NCBI GenBank assembly: GCA_016936015.1
Contig: JAFGPV010000078.1
Location: forward strand, 1 to 64,000
DNA: 64,000 nucleotides
DNA from: Pirellulales bacterium
GTDB lineage: Bacteria > Planctomycetota > Planctomycetia > Pirellulales > Thermoguttaceae
Reading direction: 5' to 3'
In this document: piece after piece, positions 18,644 to 27,732 of the stretch
Layout: every line of letters begins with the position of its first letter
How positions within the stretch are numbered: position 1 is the first letter of the stretch
Notes under the pieces: model-generated
Database searches by the model: none
Seen by the model: only the letters and a program-made list of their open reading frames with translations
Told to the model about the DNA's origin: nothing
Translations under genes and position numbers: made by a program

Positions 18644-18871
18644 ATGCCCGATCCCTCGAGCGTTGCCACGTTCTTCACCACGCACGCGGCCCTCCGCGCC
18701 GAAAAGCTGCTCCAAACGGCGGACATTCCCGGCAAGCTCATCCCGACGCCCCGGCACCTGAGCGCCGACTGCACCCTTGCCCTCGAGTTTCCCTCCGCCT
18801 TGCAGGATCGCGTCCGTGAGATCCTCGACCGTCACGCCGTAGAGACCAGCGGTATGTACTGCCTAGAGTGA
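18644..18871 (+). CDS. DUF3343 putative Se/S carrier protein
   Basis: A 75-residue protein of the DUF3343 family (putative Se/S carrier-like). It begins ten bases after the desulfurase gene in the same direction. Recognisable elements are AALRAEKLLQ, IPGKLIPTPRHLSADC and a cysteine close to the end (MYCLE). The family role is thought to be carrying sulfur or selenium, perhaps as a persulfide. The open frame reaches back to 18554, but that part only reads the preceding gene out of frame. Confidence 0.8.
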   Translation: MPDPSSVATFFTTHAALRAEKLLQTADIPGKLIPTPRHLSADCTLALEFPSALQDRVREILDRHAVETSGMYCLE

Positions 18872-18872
18872 A

Positions 18873-18915
18873 TTCCGCCCCTCGCCTGCAACGGGAAAGG
18901 GGCAGGGAGTGAGGG
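18873..18915. repeat. Degenerate CCCTCAC/GTGAGGG dispersed palindrome
   Basis: The sequence CCCCTCGCCTGCAACGGGAA with the following AAAGGGGCAGGGAGTGAGGG is a degenerate inverted repeat. It resembles the better-preserved CCCTCACCCTAACCCTCTCC element at 55084-55122. Confidence 0.5.
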
Positions 18916-18951
18916 CTATTGAGTATCAGGAAAGGAATTTCGTAATCTTAT

Positions 18952-19008
18952 GTCAGAGCCGGGCCGTGTCGGCCCGGAAAGGCCGGGGCGACACACCCCG
19001 ACTCTGAA
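18952..19008. repeat. Composite palindrome with two nested hairpins
   Basis: The outer arms TCAGAG and CTCTGA enclose CCGGGCC-GTGTC-GGCCCGG and then CGGGG-CGACACA-CCCCG. The folded form would be a three-way junction. Shorter relatives with GCCCGGCTCACTG lie at 39276 and 50197. It separates two convergent genes and may also stop transcription. Confidence 0.7.
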
Positions 19009-19081
19009 TCACGCATACGACATTGTTAATCTGATCCTCAATCAACGCGAAACAACTCCGAGATTATTCTCGTACAACCGC

Positions 19082-20200
19082 TCAATTGGCGTAACTTGCC
19101 CGGACGTCGTCGAACCAGACCTTGCCCGGCCCGTAGACCTGCAATCCGACGCAGATTATCTTCGTCCCCGCGGGGATATCCACCTGGCCGGAATACTCTT
19201 TCCAATCGTGATTGGCCGGCGGATCGCCTTCCTCTTTGCTGCCGATGTAGGCGATCCAATGATGGGAGATCCACTTGCCCTTTTCGTCAAGGAACAACAC
19301 GTCCAGGACCGCCTTGGTCATGTCTTCGGTTTTCACTTGTGCGGATAAGCGCAGCGTCGGCCGGTCGCCCTCGCGCTTGAACGTCTGCGTCCATTGGGCG
19401 ATGGGGAAGTAGTTTTGGGCCGTTTTCTCGATGCACAGACTGGCCTTGCCTCGAAAGGCGACTTTTTTGTCGAGTATGGACTTCACGCCGGGAATGGTCC
19501 TGCCTTTCGGCAACGAGCTTTTATACCAGTTGTCGGGAAGGCTCTTCCCCGTCTCGAAACCGGGATTCTTCAGGAGGTTTTCCTTGTCGGGCGTCTTGTT
19601 TTCTTGAGAGATCGTCAGGGGGGGAGACCCCTTGGAGCCGAGCGGATGGACGCCGATCTGGCTGAGATACTCGAATCCAAGAGGTTTTGCGAGTTTGGCG
19701 GCCCGGGCAAAGGCCCCCTCATACTCCTTGTACGTTATTTGGTCCGACGTAACCGCGAGTTCCAAAACAGTTTGTCCGCGGTTCGGAACCTTTTCGAAGA
19801 GACCGGGCAGTTCCTTCCAACTCACCGCTTTCCCTTCAAACGTCATGCCGTCCAAACTCACGACAAGACGAACAAAATATCTCCGGCGCTGTGAGGAATG
19901 AGTTTTCCCGGCGCCAGCAGCCCGGGACTTCAGCGTCAATTCGATCCGCGTAATCCGGCCCTTGCGAAGGTTGATTTGCTGCTCTTCCGGCTGGTAGCCC
20001 TCCAGGTCGATGATGATCTTGTACTTGCCCGGCGCGACGGGAAACAGCCCGTCGGATTGCCCCAGTTCTTTTCCGCCCAGCCGGATCACCGCCCCGGCCG
20101 GCGTGGTGCGGACGTATAACATCGTCTGCGGCGTCTCGGAGGATTCCACCGGCTCGGCGCCCATCCACAGCAAAGTAAGTGCGAGCAATGTGCCGCTCAT
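19082..20200 (-). CDS. Exported PEGA-domain protein with C-terminal jelly-roll-like domain
   Basis: A 372-residue exported protein. The N-terminus is a signal peptide. A PEGA domain follows (LYVRTTPAGAVIRLGG to about residue 90), a surface-exposed beta domain common in planctomycetes. A middle segment (FVRLVVSLDGMTFEGK to IGVHPLGSKG) recurs in planctomycete proteins as far as I recall, but I cannot name it. The C-terminal part (NPGFETGKSLPDNWY to KVWFDDVRA) looks like a carbohydrate-binding jelly roll. ATG at 20200 has AGGTG upstream; a TTG at 20221 would add seven residues with a basic KRKVK start and cannot be excluded. Function unknown. Confidence 0.7.
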   Translation of the reverse strand: MSGTLLALTLLWMGAEPVESSETPQTMLYVRTTPAGAVIRLGGKELGQSDGLFPVAPGKYKIIIDLEGYQPEEQQINLRKGRITRIELTLKSRAAGAGKTHSSQRRRYFVRLVVSLDGMTFEGKAVSWKELPGLFEKVPNRGQTVLELAVTSDQITYKEYEGAFARAAKLAKPLGFEYLSQIGVHPLGSKGSPPLTISQENKTPDKENLLKNPGFETGKSLPDNWYKSSLPKGRTIPGVKSILDKKVAFRGKASLCIEKTAQNYFPIAQWTQTFKREGDRPTLRLSAQVKTEDMTKAVLDVLFLDEKGKWISHHWIAYIGSKEEGDPPANHDWKEYSGQVDIPAGTKIICVGLQVYGPGKVWFDDVRASYAN

Positions 20201-20234
20201 GGTCTTCACCTTTCTTTTCAATAAGATTGAAAGC

Positions 20235-20307
20235 GTTTAGCCCCGGCACTTGTGCCGGGCGGACATAGAGAAACGCCCTGCGCCCGGCACGAGTGCCGGG
20301 GCGAAAC
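20235..20307. repeat. Paired palindrome with GCCCCGGCAC arms, copy 1
   Basis: GTTTAGCCCCGGCACTTGTG starts a unit whose inverted copy ends at GCCGGGGCGAAAC. Each half contains its own CCGGCAC/GTGCCGG hairpin. A second copy lies at 30848-30921. Confidence 0.8.
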
Positions 20308-20418
20308 TTTCATTCATTCGCGGGTCTGTCTGACCGCCTATTATCTCATATATGCGCCGAGGCGGGATGATCGGCCGTGGTTTTTGGAAATGTTTTCGAG
20401 GGTGTTGAATTTCAGTGT

Positions 20419-20509
20419 CATGCGATCCAACGCCCCGCGATGGCAATCGCGGGGGTACATGGCATCGTTTTCCACACCTGGGATTGCCATCCCAGGGCGT
20501 TAAGATGAC
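20419..20509. repeat. Paired palindrome with GGGATTGCCATCCC core, copy 1
   Basis: Two inverted half-units face each other: GCGATCCAACGCCCCGCGAT at the left and GGGATTGCCATCCCAGGGCG at the right. A single half-unit recurs at 26505-26537, and a degenerate piece near 54361-54390. Confidence 0.75.
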
Positions 20510-20597
20510 AGGGATAATCATCTCTTTGATAGCAGGCTCTAGTGATGGTGCAGAGGGGGAATTAGAATAATGGGTAATCGTACCCGGCCAAAGTAGT

Positions 20598-20669
20598 TGC
20601 GGCATCTTGCCGCATCCGGGGCAGGGACGTTACGGTTTCCTCCATCGAGGAAGCGGCAAGATGCCGCTT
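20598..20669. repeat. GCGGCA-TCT-TGCCGC repeat pair upstream of the sigma factor
   Basis: Two hairpins: TGCGGCA-TCT-TGCCGCA (20598-20614) and AAGCGGCA-AGA-TGCCGCTT (20651-20669). The family recurs at 26431, 28240, 33354, 34328, 44133, 50121 and 57570. The second hairpin ends 13 bases before the sigma factor's ATG. The rest of the 20201-20682 gap holds the two palindromes described above and no gene. Confidence 0.85.
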
Positions 20670-20682
20670 CTCCTTCCGAACC

Positions 20683-21372
20683 ATGACGAGCCAAACGCGA
20701 GCCACGCTGCTGGAGCAATTGCGCGACGGAGCCAATCCGCTAGCCTGGGACGAGTTCTTCGACCGTTACTGGCGGCTGATTTTCACCTTCGCCCGGCGCC
20801 GCGGCTGCGCCGACCACACGGCCGAGGAAATCGTCCAGGAGGTGATGGTCAAGGTCTTCCAGCAGCGGGACGTCTTCCGCTACGATCCGCGGCGGGGGCG
20901 CTTCCGCGATTGGCTGGGAATGCTGGTGCGGAACCAGGTGGCCGAGTATCGCCGCCGGCCTGCCCAGCGGCTCCGCGGCGCGGGCGGCTCCTCCGTCGAA
21001 GTCGCGGCCGAAGTCGAAGCCAACGACGAAACGCCGGACGCCGCCTGGCAGTCAGCCTTCGAGCAATCCTTGCTGGGCGTCCTCCTGGACGTCCTACGGC
21101 GGGAAATGAATCCCCGCGATTACCTGGCGTTCGAACTGCTCACGCTCGGCCAACTGGCCGGCGCCGAAGTCGCCAAGATCACGGGACTGACGCGAAACGC
21201 CGCGTACAAGGCCCGAAAAAGGGCCTGCCGGCGGCTCGGCGAACTCGGACTGGCGTACCGCAACGACGGGCAACTGGGCGACCGCGTCAAGCAGGCCCTC
21301 CAGTCGCTCCCTCCGGCCGCCGTCCAGCGGTCGCTCACGACGCGCTTCGCAAAGAGCATGTTGAATGATTGA
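20683..21372 (+). CDS. ECF-type RNA polymerase sigma factor
   Basis: A 229-residue sigma-70 family protein of the ECF type. Region 2 is clear (WDEFFDRYWRLIFTFARRRG, then AEEIVQEVMVKVFQ and FRDWLGMLVRNQVAEYRRR). Region 4 contains the helix-turn-helix GAEVAKITGLTRNAAYKARK. A longer tail than usual follows (about 195-229). It directs RNA polymerase to a regulon. The next gene, a membrane kinase with PEGA domain, begins 27 bases downstream, so the two form a signalling pair of the kind common in planctomycetes. No ribosome-binding site is visible; a palindromic repeat fills the space just before the start. Confidence 0.9.
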   Translation: MTSQTRATLLEQLRDGANPLAWDEFFDRYWRLIFTFARRRGCADHTAEEIVQEVMVKVFQQRDVFRYDPRRGRFRDWLGMLVRNQVAEYRRRPAQRLRGAGGSSVEVAAEVEANDETPDAAWQSAFEQSLLGVLLDVLRREMNPRDYLAFELLTLGQLAGAEVAKITGLTRNAAYKARKRACRRLGELGLAYRNDGQLGDRVKQALQSLPPAAVQRSLTTRFAKSMLND

Positions 21373-21399
21373 GTAGACGTTTATTGAGAACTTATAATC

Positions 21400-22578
21400 G
21401 TGTCTGATCCGCTTTCCCCACAAACGACCGACCACGGCAAAACGCCTCCCGAGATCCCGGACTTCGAACTGCTCCGGCCGATCGGCCGGGGCGGCTTCGG
21501 CCGGGTCTGGCTGGCCCGGAACCGGACGACCGGTCACCTCCGAGCGGTGAAGGTGATCCCCTTGCACCGGTCGGGAACGGCCGATGCGGCGGGCCGCGAG
21601 ATCACCTCGCTCACGCGCCTGGAGGAAAAACTCCGCCGGCATCCGAACCTCTTGGGCATCCATCACGTGGGCCGCACCGCCCGGGACTTGTTTTACGTCA
21701 TGGATCCCGCGGACGACCTCTCCGGCGCCCCGGCGTCCACCGATCCGGGCTATTGGCCGGCGACCTTGGAGAACCGGTTGGCGCAGGGGCCGCTGCCGCC
21801 CGACCAGTGTGCGGAGTTCGGCCGACAACTCCTGACGGGGCTTTCGGCGCTCCATGAGGCCGGCATGGTCCACCGCGACGTGAAACCGGCCAACTGCATC
21901 TTCGTCGCCGGAGAGTTGAAACTCGCCGACTTCGGCCTGGTGGCCGAGAACAGTCCGCTGGTCTCGCGCGTCGGCACCCAGCGGTACATGCCTCCCGATG
22001 GACGCATGGACGCCCGGGCCGACGTTTACGCCGCGGGACTGGTCCTCTACGAGATGGTCACCGGTCTGCCGTCGGAGAACTTCCCCCGCCTGGGAGACGC
22101 GGCCGGCGAAGTGGCCCGGTCTCCGATCCTCGGCGTCCTGACGCGGTTGGCGCTCCGGGCCTGCCAACCCGATCCGCAACAGCGATTCCAGGATGCGCGG
22201 CAGATGCAGGCGGAATTAGCGACTTTACGGCAGGAGATCCCCGCGGGGCGAACGCGGACGCGGCGACGGCTGATCGTCTCGGCGGCGACACTGGTCGTGG
22301 TGCTCATCCTGGCAGCGTCTACCTGGTGGGCGACCCGCCCGCCGCGGGTACACGTCAATTTCGTCACCGAACCCTTCGAGGCAACCATCTCCCTGGACGG
22401 CGCCCCCCTGCGAAAAGCCGACGGCCAGCCGTACACCACCCCTTGTACGGTGGATAACCTGCCCGCCGGGGTGCATCACGTGATGTTTCATCACCCGGGA
22501 CTTCGCGATTTCGACGCGGGACCGGTCGATTTCGCCACCCACCGTCAAGTCGAAGTCCACTGGAGTTCCCCGCCGTAA
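21400..22578 (+). CDS. Membrane Ser/Thr protein kinase with extracytoplasmic PEGA domain
   Basis: A 392-residue kinase starting with GTG. Kinase signatures are complete: GRGGFGRVW (29-37), Lys51 in AVKVI, Glu67, HRDVKPANC with Asp160, DFGLV (177-181) and GTQRYMPPD. One membrane helix lies at about 291-311, followed by an outer PEGA domain (about 317-392). The cytoplasmic kinase domain therefore faces the sigma factor encoded just upstream, and the PEGA part could sense or bind something outside. This suggests that the kinase controls the sigma factor, as in other ECF-kinase pairs; that link is inferred from position. Confidence 0.9.
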   Translation: MSDPLSPQTTDHGKTPPEIPDFELLRPIGRGGFGRVWLARNRTTGHLRAVKVIPLHRSGTADAAGREITSLTRLEEKLRRHPNLLGIHHVGRTARDLFYVMDPADDLSGAPASTDPGYWPATLENRLAQGPLPPDQCAEFGRQLLTGLSALHEAGMVHRDVKPANCIFVAGELKLADFGLVAENSPLVSRVGTQRYMPPDGRMDARADVYAAGLVLYEMVTGLPSENFPRLGDAAGEVARSPILGVLTRLALRACQPDPQQRFQDARQMQAELATLRQEIPAGRTRTRRRLIVSAATLVVVLILAASTWWATRPPRVHVNFVTEPFEATISLDGAPLRKADGQPYTTPCTVDNLPAGVHHVMFHHPGLRDFDAGPVDFATHRQVEVHWSSPP

Positions 22579-22586
22579 ATACGCAC

Positions 22587-22661
22587 CGTCATTCTGAGCG
22601 AAGCGAAGAATCCGGGCTGGTGGAGGAGCAACAGAGTTTCTTCGCTACGCTCAGGACGACG
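22587..22661. repeat. CTGAGCGAAGCGAAGAATC inverted repeat (sigma/kinase operon end)
   Basis: The left part GTCATTCTGAGCGAAGCGAA is inverted at the right as TTCGCTACGCTCAGGACGAC. The pair lies between convergent genes and can form a long hairpin that may stop transcription. Related copies are at 12107, 27733, 42665, 43799, 48574 and 51683. Confidence 0.8.
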
Positions 22662-22675
22662 TTTCAGAAGAGGAT

Positions 22676-23713
22676 CTAGAATTCCGACTTGTCGTGCATG
22701 CCTTTGTCGTTCCGCCAACCGAAGCGGAAGTGTGTCTCGAGACTAATGGTGTAGCTAATGCTGTGTACCGAACCGTCGCAGAGGGCCATATTAAACGCAC
22801 TGGTATGGGCGCTGCCGAAGTTGCGATCGTTATAGTAGCCTTTGCGGTCCCGTCGGGGTTGATAATAGCTTGCCTCGGTGTCTTCAAAAAATTTATTATT
22901 CTTATCACAAGGGGTTTCCTTGCTGGTCCAGCGGGCGACGTCGTAATCATATCCCTCGTCCCATCCCTGATCGTCGCCGGAGGTCAACCCGGTCATGTAA
23001 TGGTCGGGGTCACAATATCTTTCGCCGATTAGGTAGGTAAAGCTCATGCCGTCAAGAAAGTCCTTTTCCTTAAGACCACGGTAATAAATAACGGCGCCTT
23101 GGCTGTTGTAACCCGGCTGCGAACCCCAGGAATAGTGATGTGCACCGGCGTAGTTGTCCGGACCGTGGGTGCAACAATTGTTGGGGAAGTTGCCGCCGTT
23201 GCCGGCATAGTCGGTTCGCCCGATGACTTTCGGTTGCGGCGAGGCATTGCGAAATCCTCCCCAAGAATCCGGTCGAAAGGGATAGGCGACCGGCGCCCGG
23301 CGCGTCGGACAGTAGTACAGCGGGACCGGGGTTTCGATCCGCATCCGGATCCGATTTCTTTTCACCGCATCGGAATCCGGATTACCAGCGCTTCCTCGGC
23401 CGAAATTGAAAAGTTGATTCATCTCCATGTAGGGGAGAAGACGGTAAAACAATCCGCCGGGTTGTCTCCGATCAAAACCCCGGTCCGGATCGCCGGCCCA
23501 GTCCACGCCCCAACCTGCCGAGGGAAAGTGTTTTTGTGCGGTGAGATAATTATGAGCCGCTTCTCCCATTTGTCTCAGATGGTTCGTGCATTGGGAGCAC
23601 CGCGCCGCTTCGCGGGCAGCCTGGATCGCCGGCAGGAGCAGGGCGATGAGAATCCCGATAATCGCGATCACCACCAGGAGTTCGACAAGGGTAAATCCTT
23701 TTTCAGAGGGCAT
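22676..23713 (-). CDS. DUF1559 prepilin-like protein
   Basis: A 345-residue DUF1559 protein. The N-terminus is a class III prepilin signal: MPSEKG, then [20 protein letters not shown] with a glycine before the cleavage site. The C-terminus shows the H-x9-DG signature ([19 protein letters not shown]). These proteins form large families in planctomycetes and are thought to be processed like type II secretion/type IV pilin subunits. The open frame reaches back to 23818, but ATG 23713 has AAGGGA six bases upstream and gives the proper leader. It stands alone and converges with the kinase gene. Confidence 0.9.
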   Translation of the reverse strand: MPSEKGFTLVELLVVIAIIGILIALLLPAIQAAREAARCSQCTNHLRQMGEAAHNYLTAQKHFPSAGWGVDWAGDPDRGFDRRQPGGLFYRLLPYMEMNQLFNFGRGSAGNPDSDAVKRNRIRMRIETPVPLYYCPTRRAPVAYPFRPDSWGGFRNASPQPKVIGRTDYAGNGGNFPNNCCTHGPDNYAGAHHYSWGSQPGYNSQGAVIYYRGLKEKDFLDGMSFTYLIGERYCDPDHYMTGLTSGDDQGWDEGYDYDVARWTSKETPCDKNNKFFEDTEASYYQPRRDRKGYYNDRNFGSAHTSAFNMALCDGSVHSISYTISLETHFRFGWRNDKGMHDKSEF

Positions 23714-24740
23714 GGCATGTCCCTTTCTGAGAGAAAAGTAAGATCTTCTGTAATTATAATCGTTAAATTGGCTTGAGGAATAGAGGACGCCCGGGGGCAT
23801 TTCGTGGTATTCCGGCATGCGGGACTCCGGAGTTTCGACGCGGGTACCAGTCGATTTCGCCTCCCGCCGCCAAGTTAAAGCCTGTTGGAATCCCCCCCTC
23901 TTAATGAGAACGAATCTGAATGAAAAGGGCGAAAACCCCTGAAAAACTGCTTGACAGACCTGCTAATTCTGCTAGTCTAATAGCACATTCTATCAATGTT
24001 GAACTAAATCTTGCGACGGTTTAACTATCCGCGGCAATCAAACAATGTATATGTTTTATTTAATGCATAGGTTATGAGCGACTACGGCTTGCCCGGCCGT
24101 GTCGCGCCGGGGAAAGAATTCCGCACGGCAATTTCTTGCCTGCGCGGCCCGCTCCCGCTTCCGGAGCGCCGCGCGGTTTGCTCTGACTTCGCGCCCCCGT
24201 GGCCTCTGCGCCTGATCGCCCGCCCCGGCGCCTCTTCTCTCCAAAATAATCGTTTCAACGGTCTCGCGGTCCGATATCTCCTCCACAATCGGTGGAAAAG
24301 CCGACGGCGGCTTCGCACGCTCCCGGCACCCGGAAATTTCCAGGAGGGGACGTTGTAGATTGATCCCAAAACATACGTGGAATTGCACGCGGCACGGTCC
24401 CTGAGGCGCACGCCGCGTGCGAAGGAAACCGCCTCAGACGCCAACGGAAAGGAAGCAAAAATCCAGGCTCCAGCGCGTTGGGAAATTGTCCGGCGCCGAC
24501 TGATTCGGGGGTGTTTTACACATCACCCGCCGGACAAAGAATAAAAATTTTTCGGAGGCTGTGAATTCCTCGAACGGCCATCCTTCGGTCCGCAAGGAAC
24601 AGTGTCCACTCCCGGTACGCGGCACTTCGCGTATGCACCAGGATTGGCGGTTTTGATGGATTCACGCCCTCTCGGTATTCCGCCAAACGACGATGTTTAT
24701 TAATACCGGTTCATGTCAACCTTACTCGAGGAGCATTCTG
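23714..24740. other. Long non-coding gap before the PEP-CTERM gene
   Basis: About 1 kb without a credible gene. A TTGACA at 23951-23956 followed by an A/T-rich TAGTCT about 16 bases later is a weak promoter candidate. Overlapping open frames at 24056-24458 on both strands lack family features and look like composition effects. Base composition changes abruptly near 24070, from AT-rich to GC-rich. I see no RNA structure that I can name. Confidence 0.45.
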
Positions 24741-26420
24741 ATGAGTCGATTCCACTCTGGATTTTTTTCATTTTTGTTCATCTCCCTGACAACCGCTCTG
24801 CCGGCCCTCGCCGTCGATTTTACCTGGACGGGCTCGGCCGGTGCGGATTTTGATACTCCGGGAAATTGGACTCCCGGGGGCGGACCGCCGGATTCCAGCA
24901 CGGACACGGCAACGATCGACAACGGAGGCACGGCGGACCTCGGCACGTCGAACACCGTCTTGAGTCTCACCCTGGGAGGAGCCAGTTCCGGCACGATTAA
25001 TTTAAACGCCGGCGGCAACCTCACCGCGGGCCAAGTGCTCCAGGGCGGCAGCACGGGAACCATCAACTTCGACGGCGGCGCGTTGACGGCCTTGGCCGAC
25101 AGCGCCGATTTCCTCAGCGGCACGACCAACACGATCGCCGGCGGAGGCGCCACGATCGATACGCAAGGCTATAACGCCACCGCTGCCTCGGCCCTGGCCA
25201 ACGCCGCCGGCGCCACCGGCAGTTTGACCAAGGAAGGCTCCGGCGTCTTGACCCTCAACACCGTGAATTCCTACACCGGCACGACCACCATCAAGGACGG
25301 CGCCCTTCAGGCGAACGACTATACGGGTTTACCCTACGGCAGCTTCCTCAATCTCGACGGCGGGGTGCTGCAAGGCTATGGAGCGACTTCGTTTATCCGC
25401 CCCTTGGGAACCAGCGGCTGGGCATTCCAGTGGGGACCCGGCGGCGGCGGTTTCTCCGCCGGCACGGGCCTCCTGACCGTGAACATCCTTGGCAGCCCGA
25501 CGCTCGTCTGGGGCGACGCCTCCAATCCGAGCGATATCGGCACCAAGATCATCGGTCCGCTCAAGCTGAACTCTCCCACCTCGACGAACGTCGTGGATTT
25601 AAAAAACAACATCGACCTCAACGGCCAGGACCGCGTCATTGAAGTCAATAAAAACGACATTACGAGCGCTTATAAAGGAGAAATCTCGGGCAACATCGTC
25701 GACAGCCAGAACTCGGGAGCAGGCATCATCAAACGAGGCCCCGGCAGGTTGTGGCTCGATGGAACCAACAACACCTACACCGGCACCACCCGGGTCGAGG
25801 CAGGATTCCTTGCGTACGAAACTCCCTCCCAACCCAACTCCGACTACGTGGTCACCGGCGGTACGCTGTGCTTCTGTTCCTACTCGCCGACAATCAAGTC
25901 GTTAACCATGTCGGACGGCACCACGCTGCACGGCTGGGGAGTGGTGACCTGCACCAGCGACTACCAGATCCAGGGCGCCATCATCAACGGTTTCCTGGCC
26001 GGGGACGTGGGGCTGGTAAAAACCGGAGATTCCGTCGCCAAGTTGTACTGCGCCAACACCTACACCGGCACGACGTTGATCAGCGGAGGGACACTGGTCC
26101 TGGCAAAAAATAATACGCTGCCGCTTGGGGAAAAAACCGGTCAAATCAGCACCACGTCGCCGATCGTCAATTACGGCACGTTCCTGATCGACGACGATAC
26201 CTATACCCATACGGTAGGCACCATTTCGGGTCCGGGTACGACTCGGTTGTATCCCGGGGCCCAACTCACCGCCACAAGCATCACCCAGGGATCGTTGATC
26301 ATCGGCGTTCCCCCGTCCCCCGGCATCGAGGGTTCGTCGCCGGTGCCCGAGCCGAGCACGTGGATCCTCCTGGCCCTGGCCGGGTTGGGCGTCCTCCGGG
26401 CCGCCTGGAGGCGGAAATAG
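24741..26420 (+). CDS. PEP-CTERM protein with autotransporter-type beta-strand repeats
   Basis: A 559-residue exported protein. The start has GAGGAG at 24728-24733, seven bases upstream, and a signal peptide ending near ALPALA. The body is a beta-helix type with repeats of the autotransporter-associated strand: LTKEGSGVLTLNTVNSYTG, IKRGPGRLWLDGTNNTYTG and VKTGDSVAKLYCANTYTG. The C-terminus is a PEP-CTERM sorting tail (VPEPSTWILLALAGLGVL, ending in WRRK), recognised by an exosortase. It is probably placed at the surface or in the extracellular matrix. The frame opens at 24693, but only ATG 24741 gives a good ribosome-binding site and signal peptide. Confidence 0.87.
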   Translation: MSRFHSGFFSFLFISLTTALPALAVDFTWTGSAGADFDTPGNWTPGGGPPDSSTDTATIDNGGTADLGTSNTVLSLTLGGASSGTINLNAGGNLTAGQVLQGGSTGTINFDGGALTALADSADFLSGTTNTIAGGGATIDTQGYNATAASALANAAGATGSLTKEGSGVLTLNTVNSYTGTTTIKDGALQANDYTGLPYGSFLNLDGGVLQGYGATSFIRPLGTSGWAFQWGPGGGGFSAGTGLLTVNILGSPTLVWGDASNPSDIGTKIIGPLKLNSPTSTNVVDLKNNIDLNGQDRVIEVNKNDITSAYKGEISGNIVDSQNSGAGIIKRGPGRLWLDGTNNTYTGTTRVEAGFLAYETPSQPNSDYVVTGGTLCFCSYSPTIKSLTMSDGTTLHGWGVVTCTSDYQIQGAIINGFLAGDVGLVKTGDSVAKLYCANTYTGTTLISGGTLVLAKNNTLPLGEKTGQISTTSPIVNYGTFLIDDDTYTHTVGTISGPGTTRLYPGAQLTATSITQGSLIIGVPPSPGIEGSSPVPEPSTWILLALAGLGVLRAAWRRK

Positions 26421-26430
26421 AAAAAAGTTG

Positions 26431-26476
26431 AAGCGGCATCCTGCCGCTTCCTGCAGATGCGGCAAGATGCCGCATC
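26431..26476. repeat. Pair of GCGGCA/TGCCGC hairpins
   Basis: AAGCGGCATCCTGCCGCTT is followed by GATGCGGCAAGATGCCGCAT. It belongs to the same family as the copies at 20598 and 57570. It starts 11 bases after the PEP-CTERM gene. Confidence 0.85.
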
Positions 26477-26504
26477 GACTATGACCGTGAATTGACATAC
26501 TATG

Positions 26505-26537
26505 CCCCCGGGATTGCCATCCCGGGGCGTTGCGATG
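26505..26537. repeat. GGGATTGCCATCCC half-unit, copy 2
   Basis: CCCCGGGATTGCCATCCCGG then GGCGTTGCGATGA. It matches the right half of the element at 20419-20509. It ends 28 bases before the DUF1559 start, which argues against the longer upstream start of that frame. Confidence 0.75.
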
Positions 26538-26564
26538 ATATTATTGTTTGGGAGAGGTGCTGCC

Positions 26565-27728
26565 ATGAAAACGGCAATCCGCAATCCGCGGCAACCGGCC
26601 CGTGGTCAGCCGCCGGTGTCGTTCCGCGCTCTGCCTGCCACCTTCCACACTCCCCGCTCATTCCCCGCCCCTTCCGCCTTTACCTTGGTGGAACTGCTGG
26701 TGGTGATCGCCATCCTCGGAATTTTAATCGCCCTGCTGCTGCCGGCGATCCAGGCGGCCCGCGAGGCCGCCCGACGTGCCGAGTGCGGCAATCATCTCAA
26801 GCAACTCGCCACGGCGATGCTCCATCACGTCAGCACCCATCAAACCTTTCCATCCGGGGGCTACGGCAACGGCTATGCCCCGCATCCGGACCGGGGAATG
26901 GGCGTGAACCAGACGGGGGCCTTTTTTTACGTCCTGCTCCCTTATTTGGAAAACAAGCCCCTCTTCGAGATGGGCAAAGGCGTCGGATTCATGGGCATCC
27001 CGCCCGCGCTCTATGACACGAATAAACTCCGGCTCGCCACGCCGCTGCCGGTGTTTTATTGCCCCTCGCGCCGTGGGCCAACGAACTACCCCGTCCTTTC
27101 CTACAACACGCCGAACCTCTGCTCGCCCCTGGACAAGGCCGGCCGAACCGACTACGCCGCCAACGCGGGTGAAATCTACTCCCCCATGGACCCCGGCTCT
27201 ACGTGAGGCGAGTTGGAAGGTTGCCAGGATGTTGCCTGGCCTGACCCTTACCAGCGAAATCCCGTCACTGGTAAGCCGTACGTCACGGGAATTATTTGGC
27301 TCCACAGCCGATTCAAGGTAAAAGACATCACCGACGGCCTCTCCTCGACGTACCTGATCGGCGAGAAATACGTCGATCTCGACGCGGCAAAGGACGGCGC
27401 ATCGATGGGCGACGACCAGGGGCCGCTCGTGAGCGACGACCGCGACGTCGTGCGCTGGGCGGGTTGGATGCCGATGACCGATCCCCCCAATCCCTATACT
27501 TATTTCCGGCCGCACCACGATACGCGGGGAAATCCCTCGAATCCCAGCGACACCAGCTACGGATACTGGGGAAACGGCACCTACAACTTCGGCAGCGCCC
27601 ACGCCTCCGGCTTCAACATGGCCCTCTGCGACGGCTCCGTGCATCACGTCAGCTACGACATCTCCGAAGAGGTCCACCGCAGTTTCTGCAACCGCGCCGA
27701 CAAGAAGAACTTCCCACTCCCCGAATAA
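26565..27728 (+). pseudogene. DUF1559 prepilin-like gene interrupted by an in-frame TGA
   Basis: ATG 26565 (GGAGAGG at 26551-26557) opens a DUF1559 gene with the prepilin segment [20 protein letters not shown], though preceded by a long leader of about 38 residues. At 27204-27206 a TGA stops the frame after residue 213. Translation in the same frame then resumes the family's second half (DITDGLSSTYLIGEKY, then [19 protein letters not shown] with the H-x9-DG signature) up to 27728. There is no frameshift. The simplest reading is a nonsense change or a sequencing error of a tryptophan codon. Recoding of TGA is possible but unsupported for this family. Full-length product would be 387 residues. 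Confidence 0.75.
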
Positions 27729-27732
27729 TAGA

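Noticed and set aside
24056-24458. Arg-rich open frames on both strands in the gap before the PEP-CTERM gene
   Set aside because: No domain pattern; frames in all directions are open because stops are rare in this GC-rich patch.
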